Notes: a model not told the origin generated them from the letters alone. A stretch of DNA of 64,000 nucleotides from Scleroderma bovista (GCA_037178675.1 JAYMGJ010000347.1:1-64000); one strand, 5' to 3'; shown: positions 21,648 to 35,600, numbered from the stretch's first letter. Numbers and translations: made by a program.

Positions 21648-22191
21648 ATCCTATGCTATCTAGGTAGTTGATATTGCTTCACATGTATGCTAAACCACAC
21701 ATATCTATGCAAAACCAGCAGCCAATCACATGAATTTCTTACCCTGGGAATGCCATCGCCATGTTCATGGCTATGGCAGCGCTATCAATGGCTTTGTGGC
21801 TTTCCACTGGCACGCCACTGGCACTACAAACACTGCATCAGACACATGTGCACGGTCATTTCCACTGCCACATGCTGTTTTTCGAGATAAATCAACTTAA
21901 GATGCCATCTAACTTCGAAGTGTCTTAAAGGTTCGAGACGGGAGAAACCGACCTACATTGTAAACGAGGTGGCTGCCAGAGCAAGCTCGGCCATATTGAA
22001 TTTGAAGCGGGGTTTGAAATTCTGAGCCTTGGGAGCGCTTCAAATCTGGCTTGCTCCCCTTTTCTGCTCTCTTTGCCGAATCCACAAATGACATCATTCC
22101 CTGGTCGCACCTCGCCATAGATTCTTTTTCTAACTTCACTCTCAACGAGTCATAACCGTCCCCCAGTTGCACGAGCAGACCTTACTTCGTT
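21648..22191. other. Intergenic, transposon island to gene block
   Basis: No gene supported. The plus-strand frame at 21687 and minus-strand frames at 21909-22172 show no family features. It should hold the promoter of the gene starting at 22192. Confidence 0.5.
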
Positions 22192-23464
22192 ATGGACTCT
22201 TTACCGGTGGACACGTCTAACCCTGCCATAAGGGATTACCTCGCCCTTGTTCGGTACGTGCAATAATCGTGCCAGGTAGATTCCGGAATCCGTGGTTTGA
22301 GTTTGCCCAGTCTTCAGGTCCTCACACCACTGTCTCTCTTAATCAATATCGCAACTGTTCTTGTATGCGCGACCATCGCCAGACCTTCTATTGGTCAGTA
22401 GTCATTACACCTAAGCTTCTGTGTTACTTAATCTCGCACAGGCGACATAACAAAACTGTACCCAACCTCTATCTCCTTTCACCCCGGGGTGGTAGCCGTC
22501 TATGTAATGCTCATCTACATCGGCCAGGTTGGCTATTGCCTCCTACTTGTCTTGGCAAGGAAACCTGAGACGAAGGCAAGTACTGCATATTCGCATCTGC
22601 ACAAATGAAACGGTGTGAGCGATGACGGCGTGTTTTCTTTTTCTTTTTGCAGAGGGCATTAGTCAAAGCGGTTGGCCTTTCTCTAGTACTCGCTAATTGG
22701 ACCATGGCATTCTGGGCAATAGCTTGGGTAAATTTCTCTCCCGTGTATTCTTGCAATTCATGTTGGTTTCTCATCGTTACAAAAGGTATTGCAATTCTTT
22801 CTTGCTTCAACAATATTATTAGGAATTCTCGTACTCTTTCTGGCCTACTCCAACATTGCTCTCTTGGTCTACCATACTCCACTGATTTCGCGCCCACTCG
22901 ATATGGCACTCATACATGCGCCTCTCCGTCTCTTCCTCATCCTCCCTCTTTCCTTGATCTTCCCCTACTCATTGTTGTAAGTATTTTGGCAGACCCCATA
23001 AGCAGGCCCACCTGATACCTCGCAGTATTACGTTAGGTCTGACATACTTGCCCGACCACCCCGAGCAATATGGCCGCCATGCATGGCCCGGTTTCGCTGT
23101 CATGCTTTCTGTGAACCTGCTTGGGCTAGTGGTCATAATTTTGCGCAGGGACATCACCTGGGCGATCGCGGCAACTTGGATATGCGTGAGCGAATGGAGC
23201 GTAAGGCCAAAACCTCCGCCCGTTTTCGTACGTGAATTTAAATGTTCCTTCTCGTATGGCGTCCTGATCTGTTCGAAACAGATCGTTGTGGTACTGTTCA
23301 CCGTTCTTCACCCACTCATATTGGTGTCGACGATAGTGTACGACATATTTTTCAAGCATAGGCGACGTGGAGCAATCGCATTACCCGCTGACGACGATCA
23401 TCATCAACCTGTGTCGCAGGGTAGGCGAGGTCCAACGGAAGTGGATACGGAGAGCTGGGGCTGA
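22192..23464 (+). CDS. Multi-pass membrane protein, fungal family of unknown function (7 exons)
   Basis: Exons 22192-22253, 22311-22393, 22442-22575, 22653-22727, 22786-22976, 23026-23227 and 23282-23464 total 930 nt (309 aa plus stop), with consistent phases. The third intron looks GC-AG (AAG/GCAAGT). The protein has about seven hydrophobic segments (for example LLINIATVLVCATIA, VVAVYVMLIYIGQVGYCLLL, LASTILLGILVLFLAYS, VMLSVNLLGLVVIIL, VVLFTVLHPLILVSTIV) and a polar His/Asp/Arg-rich tail. Conserved-looking loops include YGRHAWPGFAVM and WICVSEWSVRPKPPP. It may correspond to the DUF1774 fungal membrane family, but that is from memory and unverified. Likely an integral membrane protein; substrate unknown. 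Confidence 0.75.
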
Positions 23465-23968
23465 TTTCCCCATTCCTACCTACGGATGCCCATTTGATGG
23501 GTTATTGATAGCACGATCTATTGAAGGACTATTCACGAGAACCATGTTACATGCTACAGACAAGGCTTGGATAGTTGTACATTTTACTCTGTCATCGTAC
23601 ATAAATTAGTTTCCATATGTTGTTCGTTCGACAGAATTGGACCTGGAACAATTGATTCCCTGCTAAATATTGCCGTGAGGGAGTGACCGCTATGAAGTTT
23701 ATATTATGTAGTACCACTGTTCACTTATCTTCCCTTAACAAAGGATTCACAAAGAGATGCTCTCTTTCGCTCTTACCCACACCAGCAACCACATCACGCT
23801 TTTACATCCAAAACGGCCACACACACCTAGGTACTTTTGACGTTCCTTCACGAACAACTTCCCCCAACTATTATTTACGATAGTGGAACATCTAACCCTA
23901 TAGACTTTTCGGCTCGACGAACTGATAATGTTTTACCTCCAGGTGCTTTATATCGGACACACCGATCG
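23465..23968. other. Intergenic between membrane-protein and HAD genes
   Basis: No gene seen. The frame of the HAD protein extends upstream to 23837 without a stop, but the ATG at 23969 gives the natural N-terminus. Confidence 0.5.
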
Positions 23969-25205
23969 ATGGCTGCTTCACTAAGCACTGTCAATAGTGC
24001 TTCCAACACATTATCCCGCCCCTCACTCTGTGCCCTTCTCATCGATATCTCGGGAACCCTGTTAATCGGGACCACACCGACCCCTGGGGCTGCGCAGGCA
24101 CTCACGCGTCTGCGCGATGCCAACATTCCCTTTCGATTTTGCAGCAACACAAGCAAAGAGTCCACGACGGAGATATGTCGCAAGATGCGCGAGGCTTCTA
24201 TGGATGTTTCACCAGAAGAAGTGTGGACGAGCGTGGGGGCGGTGAACGGACTTCTGAAGGAGAAAGGTATTCGAAGGTGAGTTACCCTGGTCTAATCCTG
24301 GTTGCTGCATTTTTAGTATATTGGTTGGTTCTTGCCGTTAGTGGCCAAGGATCCTAACCTTTCTTGCCTCCATGATGGAAGAGCAAAACATGATAATCAC
24401 TGCATCATTTTAGGCCTTATATGCTCCTCTCTTCATCTGCACGAGAGGAATGTGTGGATATTGGCGCTCGCTCACCACGGCCCCGCACGAGTAATCACGC
24501 AGATGCAGAACCCTACGATGCTGTCGTTGTGGGTCTCGCCCCCTCGCTACTCGACTACGAGCACCTTAATACTGCTTTCCGTATCCTCGTTGGCGAGAAT
24601 AACAGAGCTAAAGAGGCAGAACCGGCTTCGGTTCCCAAGCCTCTTCTCATTGCCCTACATAAGGCACGGTACATCCAAGCGCCTGACCATGCCCTGTCCC
24701 TTGGGCCTGGCCCATTCGTCAGTGCCCTTGAGGAAGCCGCCCAGACACGTGCTCTCGTCGTGGGGAAACCAACAAAGCTCTTTTTTGAGACGGTGATCAA
24801 AAGCTTTGGAGATAAAATAGTCGGAGGTGTTGGGGAAGGCAACAATGATATCCACGGCCATATCGCAGTGATCGGTGATGATGTATCCGCTGACTTGAGC
24901 GAGGGTGCTATTGAGCTGGGGCTCTGGCGCGTCTTGGGTAAGCCTCTTTCGTTCCACTTTTTTGTCTTACTCGCTTTGGAGTGTATTGTTTGCTCACAGC
25001 CTGCTTCACTATGTGATACGTAATGACGTCCGGTCCCATCTTTTTTTTTCGCAATGCAGTTAAGACGGGAAAGTATCGCCAGGGGGATGAGAAGCGCAGG
25101 GGAACACGGAGCCCTGACGAAATATGTGATTCGTTCGCAGACTTCGTCGATAGGCTCCTGGGTCAAGGCGAGAAGATTACCCGCCTGGAGCATTCGGCTG
25201 AGTAA
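23969..25205 (+). CDS. HAD-superfamily hydrolase, subfamily IIA (LHPP/HDHD2-like phosphatase)
   Basis: Exons 23969-24276, 24414-24937 and 25060-25205 (978 nt, 325 aa). Motif I is LLIDISGTLLIG: the DxS form, with Ser in place of the second Asp, is normal for LHPP/HDHD2 relatives. Motif II is FCSNTSKES; then the cap domain (YDAVVVGLAPSLLDY, KPLLIALHKARYI) and ALVVGKPTKLFFE with the motif III Lys. Motif IV is VIGDDVSADLSEGAIELG, followed by VKTGKYRQGDE. Members remove phosphate from small molecules or phospho-His/phospho-Lys, usually in the cytosol; the substrate here is unknown. All catalytic motifs are present, so it is probably active. The plus-strand gene upstream ends 505 bp before it. Confidence 0.9.
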
Positions 25206-28200
25206 GGCGTGGAGGACGTACGGGATGGGACCACACACTTGTAACTTGTTCTGAATATAGTTTGGTGAGCTGAACGATCTTGATTATCAAACACCTTCAT
25301 CATTGTTAGCTTGCCGCAATCAGCATCGGTTCTAAAATAACTTCGTAGGCGCAGTAAGGTGCAGGCTGGCCCGACCCCCCTCCTTTTAAAACAGAAAACA
25401 AATTCCCTTCATTTTTATGTACGGTTACAGACAGGCGTGCCTTCCGTCCTGTTCCGTCCATCCATCCATTTCCTTCTTAACCATGCTTATCCAGTTATTC
25501 ATGGAACTAGAGTTCGGTTAACCGATTATTCGCCGACATGTACATACAATGTTATTGTGCATGACCAGAGAGACTATCCGTCGTTCTATATTTGGATATG
25601 GCAATCATAGATAGAACGAAGTGGGTGCTGCGGTAGACGTCGTAGGGCTATTCACAGCATGGCATCGTCGTAACTCCACCCCCGTTACCAATATATTACA
25701 CCGCACACACACTGCATCCATAGAACTTTGACCCATAGGTACGGATTGCGAACGGATTCAGATACGACAATCTTGATTAGTCGTTGGCTTGGCGCTCAGA
25801 TGCTATGCTCGTCATTTTCCATCTTGCCCCACTGGATTTGGCTTTCGAATGTGACTGCGGAATCCACTGCAGGCTGTGCTACTAGATCATACTAACCATT
25901 GGCATATACCACTTCCCCGTGTGCGTGACTAGTAGTACCTTCCATCCTCTTCCTACAGGCAGATTTCTTAGATTTCTGTGCGACACTGCTGTACCACTGA
26001 GTTCTTTCACCGCTAAACTCCCACACCGGACCGGACCCAGGACCCTCTGAGCCCTTTCAACCCCAAATGTGGCCATAAGAAGGCGCGGCGGTACGAAGTA
26101 CAAAGCTCACGGCAGCAGAATTGGGGAAAAGCCATAATTACCCCTGTCAAGAATCCCCGTTGCAGTGCTACTGCGGTCCATATACAGTACGCATGATGAT
26201 GATCAAATGATGAAGGTCTGGAAGAACAACTCGTCCGCGATCGAAGCTCAGAAAGGGACGGATTCGCTGTGCTTGGTAGACGTACTCTGTATGTTACGGG
26301 TTAGCACCAATCTGTCTGACTGGGCCGAGACCCGTCCTTTTGAAATCGTTGCAACTGGTTACTAGTCCGTTGTTTGATTGGTGTGTTGGTACTTACTGCC
26401 TTAGCGCCTCGTGAGCATGTGGATAAGAGCCTATCTGACCATAGAGGGATATGTTGATATGAGGTCCCCTCTAATGCATGCTCAGCTCATGTCCGTGGAC
26501 CAGTGGGTGCAATTCCTATATCGAAGGGTTGCACCACTTCAAGGAGGCCGCCATCAGATGCGCATCGTTTCAAAGGATCGTTCATTACCATCATCGGACG
26601 TTGATTAATACAGCGGATCGTGGCAGCGATACGCGGCTACTGTGCTTGAGGAACTGTCGATCGCGATCCCCTTGCCACTCTCGACGCTTTTGTGTATCGT
26701 GTGCATGGTACTGCGGCGGCGACTCTGAGCATGCCTCCAACGGCATGGGTACGTGGTGGCGAGCGGTAAAACAGCGTAGAAGGATCTCCTGAGCTGGTAA
26801 GCAATCGACAAGGATGTTATTCTTGGGTTTCTAAGGAATGGTGCTGAGGTGTGGATTGCCTTGCCAAGTTTGGCGCTCGCTGGTAATGGAAGTCTAGCCA
26901 TATCGGGAAGGACCATACACGTAAGACAACTCTAGCAAATTCAAAATACGGCAACCTGTGGCGATCTTTGCCCGAGAGGCGGCAGGCGTTGTACTATGCA
27001 AATCCCAAATGTGGGGAACTTTTCATTATTATTATGAACGCTCCGAGACGTCTTGTGGAAAAATTCGAGTTCAGAAAACGCATGTGTTCGGTTATCTGTC
27101 GAGAGGGCGCCTGTGTGTGCTGTGCTCGCCGCACACGTGGATCTCCAAAGATGACACGAAGGAAATGGAACGGGAAGCTCGTTTACCCGACTATGATATA
27201 CCTTGCATAATTTGATGGGTATTGTGTAGACGCTTTGAAATGTGATTCAGATCGCATTGTCAGGTTTGGCTTGAAAGCGCCCAGCAACGTGTCGTCAACC
27301 TCTTGATACGAGATTGTACAGAGAAGATTCGAATGTAGATGAACGTTGCAACGTGCTGTGTGCTAACGTATCTATTTGTGCGTAGATCGGATCTGGGGTT
27401 GATACAAATTCGCCCAGCCTATAGTATGCGGATGCATCGTACCGGAGAGCAGCAGGAAAGGGGGCGCTTATAGCCACGGGGAGAGCACCGAATAACGCCT
27501 CGGCGCCGGGAAGACCTCAAGCGATCAGATATGGTGATCGAAGGAACGTAAAAAAAAATGCGAGGATAAGGCATACATGGCATTCGCATTCGGCGACTCG
27601 TTCAATCACCAGCATCACCAATCAAGAGAGATTGGTGGACCCTTGCCGTTGTTGGTGCCTTCTGTGGAGGGGAAGGGCCTTTATTCTGTTCGGACGAAAA
27701 ACGGAGTTAGGAGAGAGCGCGAAGAGGACTTGCCGTGTGGAAGAGACGGATTTGTGTCCAAATATGGATACGATCTGCCTAATCGGAGGGGACGAGAAGA
27801 TCGGCGGATATGTAAGGAGGCGTTTGACAAGGCAAGCAATTTAGGAAGGACGGGAGGGGGGTGGTGAGCGGAAAAGGAAGGAGGATCAACACCAGTACGC
27901 ATATGGTAAGAGCGGCTGCGGCGCGTGGGCATGATAAATCCTATTACGCAAAGCGCCCGGCCGCCGGGTCCAAATCGGGGACGGGTAATTCTGAAGAAGA
28001 AAGATTTTCAGGTCAGGGGGGATTGAATCCGTCGTGCTGGGGTCCTTCCGGGGGACCCGAGGTCGCAAACCCACAACGATTATCCGAGCCTGCAGCGTAA
28101 TAGGGAATGAGTCGAATGCAGCCGGGTCTTCCGGATCGTGGAGCAGTGCAGCTGAATGACCCGAGGCGGAAGAAAACGTGTTCGGCTGACTGACGTGAAG

Positions 28201-28392
28201 CGCAAGGATTTGCTCTGGGCGAGCGGAGATCATTCCCAACGGGTGCATTTGGACAGCCTAGTGCCATTCTCGGACAGCAAGCGGCTTCCAAGCACTTGCC
28301 GTGCGATCCATCTATTTCGAACCTTGTGGATATAAAAGGACGCCATCGTCTGCACTTGCTACGCCCCCTTCCACCACCCACCACTCCACGAC
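25206..28392. other. Long intergenic region, no supported gene
   Basis: About 3.2 kb without a recognisable protein. The longest plus-strand frames (26958-27215, 27577-27867) have no domain features and no splice continuation. 27560-28390 is GC-rich and ends in a TATA-like TATAAAAGG at 28332-28340, about 55 bp before the next gene's ATG, so it is probably that gene's promoter and leader. Confidence 0.5.
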
Positions 28393-30180
28393 ATGGCTCG
28401 CCCTACAGTCCCTCTGCCCAGCATTCGCGACATATTCCCAGGTGCGTATCTCCCAGATCGTCGTCATCGATCCACAGGGGCAAATCTATCTCCAGAGATG
28501 TCCATGCCTTCCAACTCGCTACCCCCTCCCCACAAGCATCGTCCCCACTCTGCCAATCCCTCCGTCAGTTTCTCTTCCCTTTCTCGACTGCCCATGGCCC
28601 TGACCTTCCTTTTGCACAGGATCCACTGCCCGCACACCCCATCTCCCCATCGTGTGCGCGAACCGGGGAACCCTCAGACGCCCGCTATTCCAACGCCCCC
28701 ATGTCATTCCGCCACCCCCAAGCCTCACCAACCGGTCCACCAAGTTCCGAAGCAGTTGTTCGTCCACCGCCACACCATGATTCGTCGTCTCGCCACCTCA
28801 CTTCCCCCAAATGCCCTCCAACTTACTCGTTCACTGTATTGCGTGCAGATCCCACTACGGCATCCCTAGAGCATGTGGCCTCCAGCACCACTCTTCGTCA
28901 TCGTGGCGCCACAACCAACTCTCCCACTTCTCAGGCAGGTGTCACAAATGGATCTGCACCTGCTTTCCGCGTGTCCATGGCGCCTCTTGACCAGCGATCA
29001 TCGCAGCGCCACAAGATCGCCGTTCAACCTGTAATGAGAAGCACGAGAAATCCGTCCAGCCCAACGACAGCTCGAGAACCCGACCTCCCGCTACACATGC
29101 GTTCACCGCATTCTTCTATGCTCTCCTTTTCTGTTTCAGACCCCCCTAGCTCCGCTTCCACCATTATGACTCATGACGGACGAAGATCGTACCTCAGATC
29201 CTCAGAAGCCATCAGTCCATCCCTTTCAGGAGAGGGGCGAGGCAAGAAACATCAATGCCCCCATTGTGGGAAACGTTTCAATCGCCCAAGTAGCATGAAA
29301 ATTCATGTCAACACCCATACAGGTGCCAAGCGTGAGTACCCTTTTGTCCTCATTTTCATATTACCCTTCTTGGTGCGCTCTGGAGCCGCACTGCATCACA
29401 TCTGACCAAGAATACGGAACTCTCCGCTTTTGGTTTTTTTTCCATGATGATTATCCTTGCACCCGCTGATCAGGGCTGATGTACCCTTCAACAGCGTATC
29501 GGTGCCCCTATCCAGGCTGTGGAAGAGAATTCAATGTCAACTCCAATATGCGCCGTCATTGGCGAAACCATTCCAGGGGTGGGGCGGGGCGCTTATCTGA
29601 TGGCGGCGATGTGTCAAGCATGTTTGATCCTTATCCCCATGCCACGTACCAACCAGGCCATCCCCGTCCACTACCAGGGACACTTGGCCACCATCCTGCT
29701 CTAATGTCCCCACCAGCGACAAACTCGAGCTTGAGCGACTCGGAAATGGATGAGGACGAAGAGGACGGCTTCTCGGAGGATGAAGGCTCGCCTGCTATTG
29801 ATCCTGATGGCGACATCGTTATGGAAGAGCACAGTCATCGTGTTCTCGGACAGGACGGAACATTGTCCGGAGAAAACCGTTTTACCGCACATAATGCCAC
29901 CGGTTGGCAGCGACCAATTTCCTCGGCGCCCACATCTGCATCTCCACGGCCTACGTATGGCTCCTCATCTCACGCTCACCTTCAATCTCCGTCCAACCCT
30001 TCCCCTAACAAACAACTCCATGCTGAGCCCGCACAGTCGGAATACATCTACAAGCCCTCGTTGCCAGCGTACGCCATGTCGTGTACGGACACACGGGTAT
30101 CAACAGTCTTGAGGCCTGCGTTTACGCAGAGTGTTGGTCGTTGGGGCGTTCGTACGGACACGCGAATGCGCAGTTCATAA
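28393..30180 (+). CDS. C2H2 zinc-finger protein, putative transcription factor
   Basis: Exons 28393-28563, 28620-29331 and 29495-30180 (1569 nt, 522 aa), phases consistent. A long Pro/Ser/His-rich N-terminal region (residues about 1-275) is followed by two C2H2 fingers: CPHCGKRF...HVNTH (C-x2-C-x12-H-x3-H) and CPYPGCGREF...HWRNH (C-x4-C-x12-H-x3-H), with the TGAKPY linker split by intron 2. Then an acidic stretch (DEDEEDGFSEDEG) that could activate transcription. The finger pair with NVNSNMRRH resembles fungal paired-finger regulators; the target is unknown. The start is supported by TATAAAAGG about 55 bp upstream. The last 30 codons or so are the least certain. Confidence 0.82.
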
Positions 30181-31831
30181 ACGAAACATTCACAGAGGGC
30201 ACAACATGCAGCCGTCAATGTATTGGATGGGGACCAGTTTCCACCACTCATACTCCCACTCAGCATATTCATTCCTCCGCATTCCGGGGGGGTACGATCC
30301 ACGCTTTCGAATAACAAGCAACGAATAATGATTCCATGATTGGTGTATGTCGGTATCGTTTATTTTTGATATTCTACTTGCACGTGTTTAAAGTACTTAG
30401 GATATCAACTAGTTATACATACCCCCCCGTGCATATATGTACGCATACGTACCTCTATTTTGTTTCCTTGTTACTGCACTGCACACTTCTTCGACATGCA
30501 TCATTTTCGCATTAATGGCAAAATATCTATACTTAGTGACAATCATTGTTGTAACACGTACATGCCTGCGATGGGCCTCATGCAAGAGGTTGAAATCATG
30601 TGTCATTACCGTTTCAATAATGACAGTAGTTGCCCTGACCATCATTAGTTCAGGCTGCAACACAGGCGATCACGGACAACTTGGGTTATTGATAATCCAG
30701 GCGCATGCTGCGCAGTAATCGTCAACGCGCTGTCGATTCGGATAGATGAAACCGCCGATAAGGAACGCCCCTTTCGGGGTCTCGACGTATGGTGGGCTGT
30801 GCTTACAGTAAGCTGTGCCCCACGAACAAAGTTTACAGCTGTTGGCACATGTACAGCGCGTCAATTACATATATCATATGGTTTTTACATTTTCGAACTC
30901 TCATTTCGCTTATCTGCCCCCCCTTCCACAAAGTAGGCCCGCATCTGTACAGCACTTATGGCCGAAGCACATACGTCATATTAGTGCAGCGTGTGTATGT
31001 ATGTAGGTGTTTAATTAAGATCCGTGCCAATCAGAAAACACCTGATCACTTACTCGGTTCAGCAAGGATCAAGCGCCTTCAGCACGTTTCCACGCCGTGC
31101 ACGAGGCTCGTGTACATATGTAGATTTTGGGGGAAACGTCACCTGGCATTGGCAACAGGCTGCCCCTTACGATTCAATTTCTGGGCACCGGCGACCCCCT
31201 TTTTCAATAAAGGCCTGCATTGAATTCGAACTGCCTGAAGGGGGTTCGGAGTTGACTTGACTTGGCAGGGATGGACGTTGCAAGACACCAGGAGGCTTGT
31301 GGCGGCAGAGAAGGTCCCCAGAATGCTCCATATTAGGTTGGTAGGCTTGGGTTAGATCGGTTCCCTGGCCATCATATGTCACCTCTATACATAGTTGGGT
31401 CCGATGGCAATGTAACACAAGTTATTTCCATATGGAACCTAGGAGTCAAAGGTGCCATACCTTGCTGAACAGCTGCACAGCTGCACAGCTACAAGTGATG
31501 ACATTTAAGGAGCGTTGACAGCCTGTGTGGGTGGCAGGGGCAGGGGTTAACTTCCTTGCTTTGTCGTAACATTGACATTGAATTGCTATATATCGAGTAA
31601 TAAAGCTCAATACATTACTACTCGCATCCACTGCTGCGGGACATTTCGAATTCACTGCTAACTCGAAACAACAAGACGCTTGAATGCCTTGAGGTTTGGT
31701 GTCAAATCATTATGCGCTAGTAAGGCTGTACGGTGATCCGTATGTATACCAATGCCATGGCCAAGGTACGTACGTCGCAGTGGTACTATATCACTAGCAT
31801 CCACGTGCAAAGGTGAGGTGTTCAGTCAATA
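30181..31831. other. Intergenic between convergent genes
   Basis: No gene supported; short frames on both strands lack domain features. It would contain the 3' ends of the zinc-finger gene (plus) and the BCAS3-like gene (minus). Confidence 0.5.
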
Positions 31832-34800
31832 CTACCATTGCTGACCTTGGGCCATCTGAACCGATGGCGTCTGATCCTCGTCCATGAATCCCAATACATC
31901 GTCAAATTGTTCCGCTTCATCAACAGCGCGCTTATCTTCCTCTGCCCAGTCCCAACCTCGCCACGTTGTCTGGCCTTCTTCGCTATCACCCTCATCGAAG
32001 CTAGGGTCGCCCATGCCACCCAAAGCGCTTGCTTCCTCGGGAACACTATGCGTGGATGGGGTCTGGAGTGATACCCCCGAGATACCAGTGACGCGAGAAC
32101 CTGGAGAGTTGCCGTCGCCGTCAATTCCGAATTGTCCAACGACCACTTCATCCTCGAGCTCGTGCTTCGGTGATCGTACACGGTACATCTCCCTGCGCAA
32201 CTTACCCAATCCTCCTCCAACCCCCTCTTTGAGTGATCTTATCGGTAACGCAGCCCCAAATGAACGAGGCCGGCCACCCCCCCCGTTCGGAAACATGGGT
32301 ATGTTTGGCGCATCAGGTGGTGCGTCCAAACCGGAAGTCATAGCGCTTGCGAGGGGCTCATCGAGCGATGATGCGACTCGGTTAGGATCCGAACCTCCAT
32401 GGGCGCCTGCAACAAATACCTCATCTATACCTCTACCTGCGCCCGTACCTGAGCTTGCTCCTGCGCCACTGGCGTAAGTGCTCGGTTCTACTTCCCGGCG
32501 CACTTCCACCCTGTCACCTGTGACAGCAAGTTGGTGGCGGCGAATAAGCGCATGATAATCCTCGCCAAGAGTATAGAAGAAGAACTGATGCGAGAGATAT
32601 ACCGAGCGTGGGACAATCTCTGGCTGGCGAGAAAATGCGGAAAGTTCGGCGTGAGCAAGCGAACTGTGCATGTTGAACGTCAGCGGCGGCTCTGCCACGA
32701 ATGAGGAAAGAGTCATACTCAGAAGCTGGTGCCTTTTCTTTCTCACTTAGCTCACACATGACATGCTTGACTTCACCCCAATCGTGGCGTCTCTTCAAAT
32801 GCCATGTTGCTACAGTGCTCTCCTTCCCTACGAGTTCCATGGATGTTTCAAGGAGTTGTTGGGTAAGTCTCGAGGCATTTCTGCCATTCTTGTTGGCAGA
32901 AGATGAAGAAATGCCGAGACGACCCCCAGCACCTGTACCCGGAAGTGAAACACTAGTGGCAAGATTTGCAATCGGAACGGAGATCCCAGGATCACGAGGA
33001 TGCTGTTCAAGGGTGACACGCCTCAAGGAAAGAACACCTCGGGAAGAATCAAAAATAAGGACATCTTTGTAATTCCGCGGCCGAGATTGATAGGGGGAGT
33101 GCCCCAGATCTGATCGTGCAGAGGAGGTACTGGGGGAGGATGCAACCGCAGACGGAGGTGGCAACAAGCTCCCCGATAAGACGACATCATCAGAAACAAA
33201 TACGAACGAGTAGTCTGAGTATACGCCATCTCCCACAGCAGGTTTGGGAGATCGCAACCGTGCAATAGGGACCAATTCGGTGGACAAAGGCTGCTGCGCC
33301 AGATGTTTAAGATTAGGTCACAACACATAAAATATCCATAAACTTACAGGCTTATCTGCATTCCATATCCTCAGGTCTGTGTGACTTCGAGGATCAGGTT
33401 GACCGCCATACGGGTTGACTGCGAATATGTGGACTGTGCGCTTTCTAGTGCCAATAGCGACCCATCGTCCATCAGGAGATATTTCGATACCTTCAATCAC
33501 AGCGGAAGTACGACCTCGTCGAAGATTATACACGTGCCATGGTACACCATCCGCTGGACTTGGGTCGGCAGATGATACAGTGACAGGTACCGCTGGAGTG
33601 TGGAGTTCTGGACATCCCACGACCCGTGGGGTCGGTCGGATTTGGAACATGCGGATGACCTGGCCGTCCTTTGGAGCCACAAGCAACGAGGTGCCGTCGT
33701 GAGTGAACCTGAGATGACTAATCGGTTGGTGTTTTGCAGCGATAAATTCCGCTACGAGTTCAGGGGGAGCGGCTGCTTTACGGTCCAAGAGTGGCGCTAA
33801 ATCAAGAACTCGCACGTATGTCCCTGCACTCCTCTTCAGTGCCCACCAACAATCCGTATTTCTCTCGATCATCTCTTCCCGAGGTGGGCTTTCGTCCCTC
33901 CATTGGATAGCCGAAGGGATTCCGCGGATGTTGGTTGGCTCCTGATCCCCGCTTGCAGGGGGTGCGCTCCGCGAGAAGAACAGGTTGCTTAATCCACTCG
34001 TTGTAAAGGGCTGTTCTGGTTTCCCAGGGGCGCTGCTGGGGGCAGGAGCCGTGACGCGAGACCTGGCGTATTCCGCAGCTGCATTCAAAGCCATCCCACC
34101 CAGCGACTTCATCCCATGCAGAACTGTACCCCCCACTTTGGCCGCCGTACTTCCCAGGTCTGCTTGTGAAATGCCAAATGTGTGAGAGGAAGATCGTGTG
34201 TGGGTGTGTGGGTGTGACGGGGCACCGGAGCCAGCATCCAAGCGGGGTGGCTGAGAGGCGAACGCAAGGAGGCGGTGTGAAAGGGAGTAGATTGGAATGA
34301 AATCGGCTTTGGTGGTCTCGTCCGAGTCATGGGCGTCTATGTCTGATAGTAATACAATTTGTTGGTTGTTGGTATTTGGTTTATGAGTTGATGTACGAGT
34401 AGAAGTCAAGATAGACGACGAAGTAATTGTATGTAAAATGGTGAGAGAGGCGGAGGATAAAATGTGTATAGTCGGTGGGTTTGTGGTGCTCTAAGTAACG
34501 TGTTAGGTCACAGAAGGAATGGAAGAAATGGGACTCACAATAACAATGAAATGAGATCCTGAGGCAAAAGATGATACAGTGCGAAATGGGAGACGCTTCA
34601 CCACCTTGTGAGAGCGCAACGAATAAATAACCATAAAAGATTCCCCGCGCAAATGGGAACTGTCAAAAAGTTAGGTATCGGACGGGTGTTCAGGAATGAA
34701 ATTCATACATCACGCCAATCAATGGACGCAGACCCTTGAATTGGCCATCATCTGCAAGCGGAGGAGGAACAAGCACCCCCGCGAACGTAACACGTCCCCA

Positions 34801-35363
34801 TGACGAATCGGACAAGTTCACCACCTCTGAGACGGATGCTAGGTTGGTGCAATCCCACATCTGGAATCCGGTCGGGTAGCCGAGGAAAAGAACACGGCTG
34901 TAGCATAAATGAGCTGGGTAATGACAAGTAAGTAGTTAGAGGGTCCTCACCGAGTTGAGTTAGGTTGCATCAGCATATCCCAACGAGACCACAGTATAGG
35001 ATCACCTTCACTAACAGTAGGATATGCTGTAAAACGAGGATTTATTGATGGTGACGCTACTATATCTTCGTCCTCAGATCCGAACATGGAAGGTTCTGCT
35101 TCGATAGAACCTTCATATACACCATCCCTTGGTGACGTAACCTGAGTCACTGAGGAAATAGGTTGATGTCTCTCTCTCTCGGAAGTAGAAGAGGACTTCG
35201 TTGGATTACGTCCCGCGGAAAGAGGGTTGGGCGCCACAGGAAAGACGTCGAAGCTGCCAAAGGATACTGGCCGCGATACGCGAGGTGGAGAAGGGGCTGC
35301 CGAAGGAATGGGAATTGAAGAGGGGACATAGTTGCGAACGGCGCGAGAGAATGCCTCCAGCAT
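31832..35363 (-). CDS. BCAS3-like WD40 protein (autophagy-related family)
   Basis: Exons 35363-34951, 34897-34709, 34659-34539, 34490-33348, then 33293 to about 32770 and about 32705 to 31832. The first four join in consistent phase; the fifth intron (about 65 nt) is placed only approximately. Upstream exons may exist, as an acceptor-like CAG lies just before the ATG. Features: WD-type repeats (VLFLGYPTGFQMWD, ISHLRFTHDGTSLLVAPKDG, IEGIEISPDGRWVAIGTRKRTVHIF), a long insert with HTFGIS, and a C-terminal VPRSVYLSHQFFFYTLGED that recalls the BCAS3 domain. Mammalian BCAS3 with PHAF1 binds phosphoinositides on forming autophagosomes; fungal members are little studied. The acidic tail is unusual in length. 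Confidence 0.78.
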
Positions 35364-35600
35364 CGTCGGCTCGCTGCAATGAATGGGTATCAGCTCTTTT
35401 GTACTTGAGTGGATGGTATAGTAGTAGAAGGTGCAGTTGGGGCTGAAGCAATTCTAAATCGGACTATGCAAGTGGATTACAACAGCCTCGTGTCCATCAG
35501 ACGGAGAACAGAGGCAGCCCTTCGAACACGTTGCGCGTTTATACGCAGAGAAATGGAATCGGAGGTACGAAGAAATGGCATAAGGAGACATATGACAGAC

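Noticed and set aside
28442..28477. 36-nt GT-AG intron in the zinc-finger gene
   Set aside because: It is a multiple of three with no stop, and shorter than expected; reading through is simpler.
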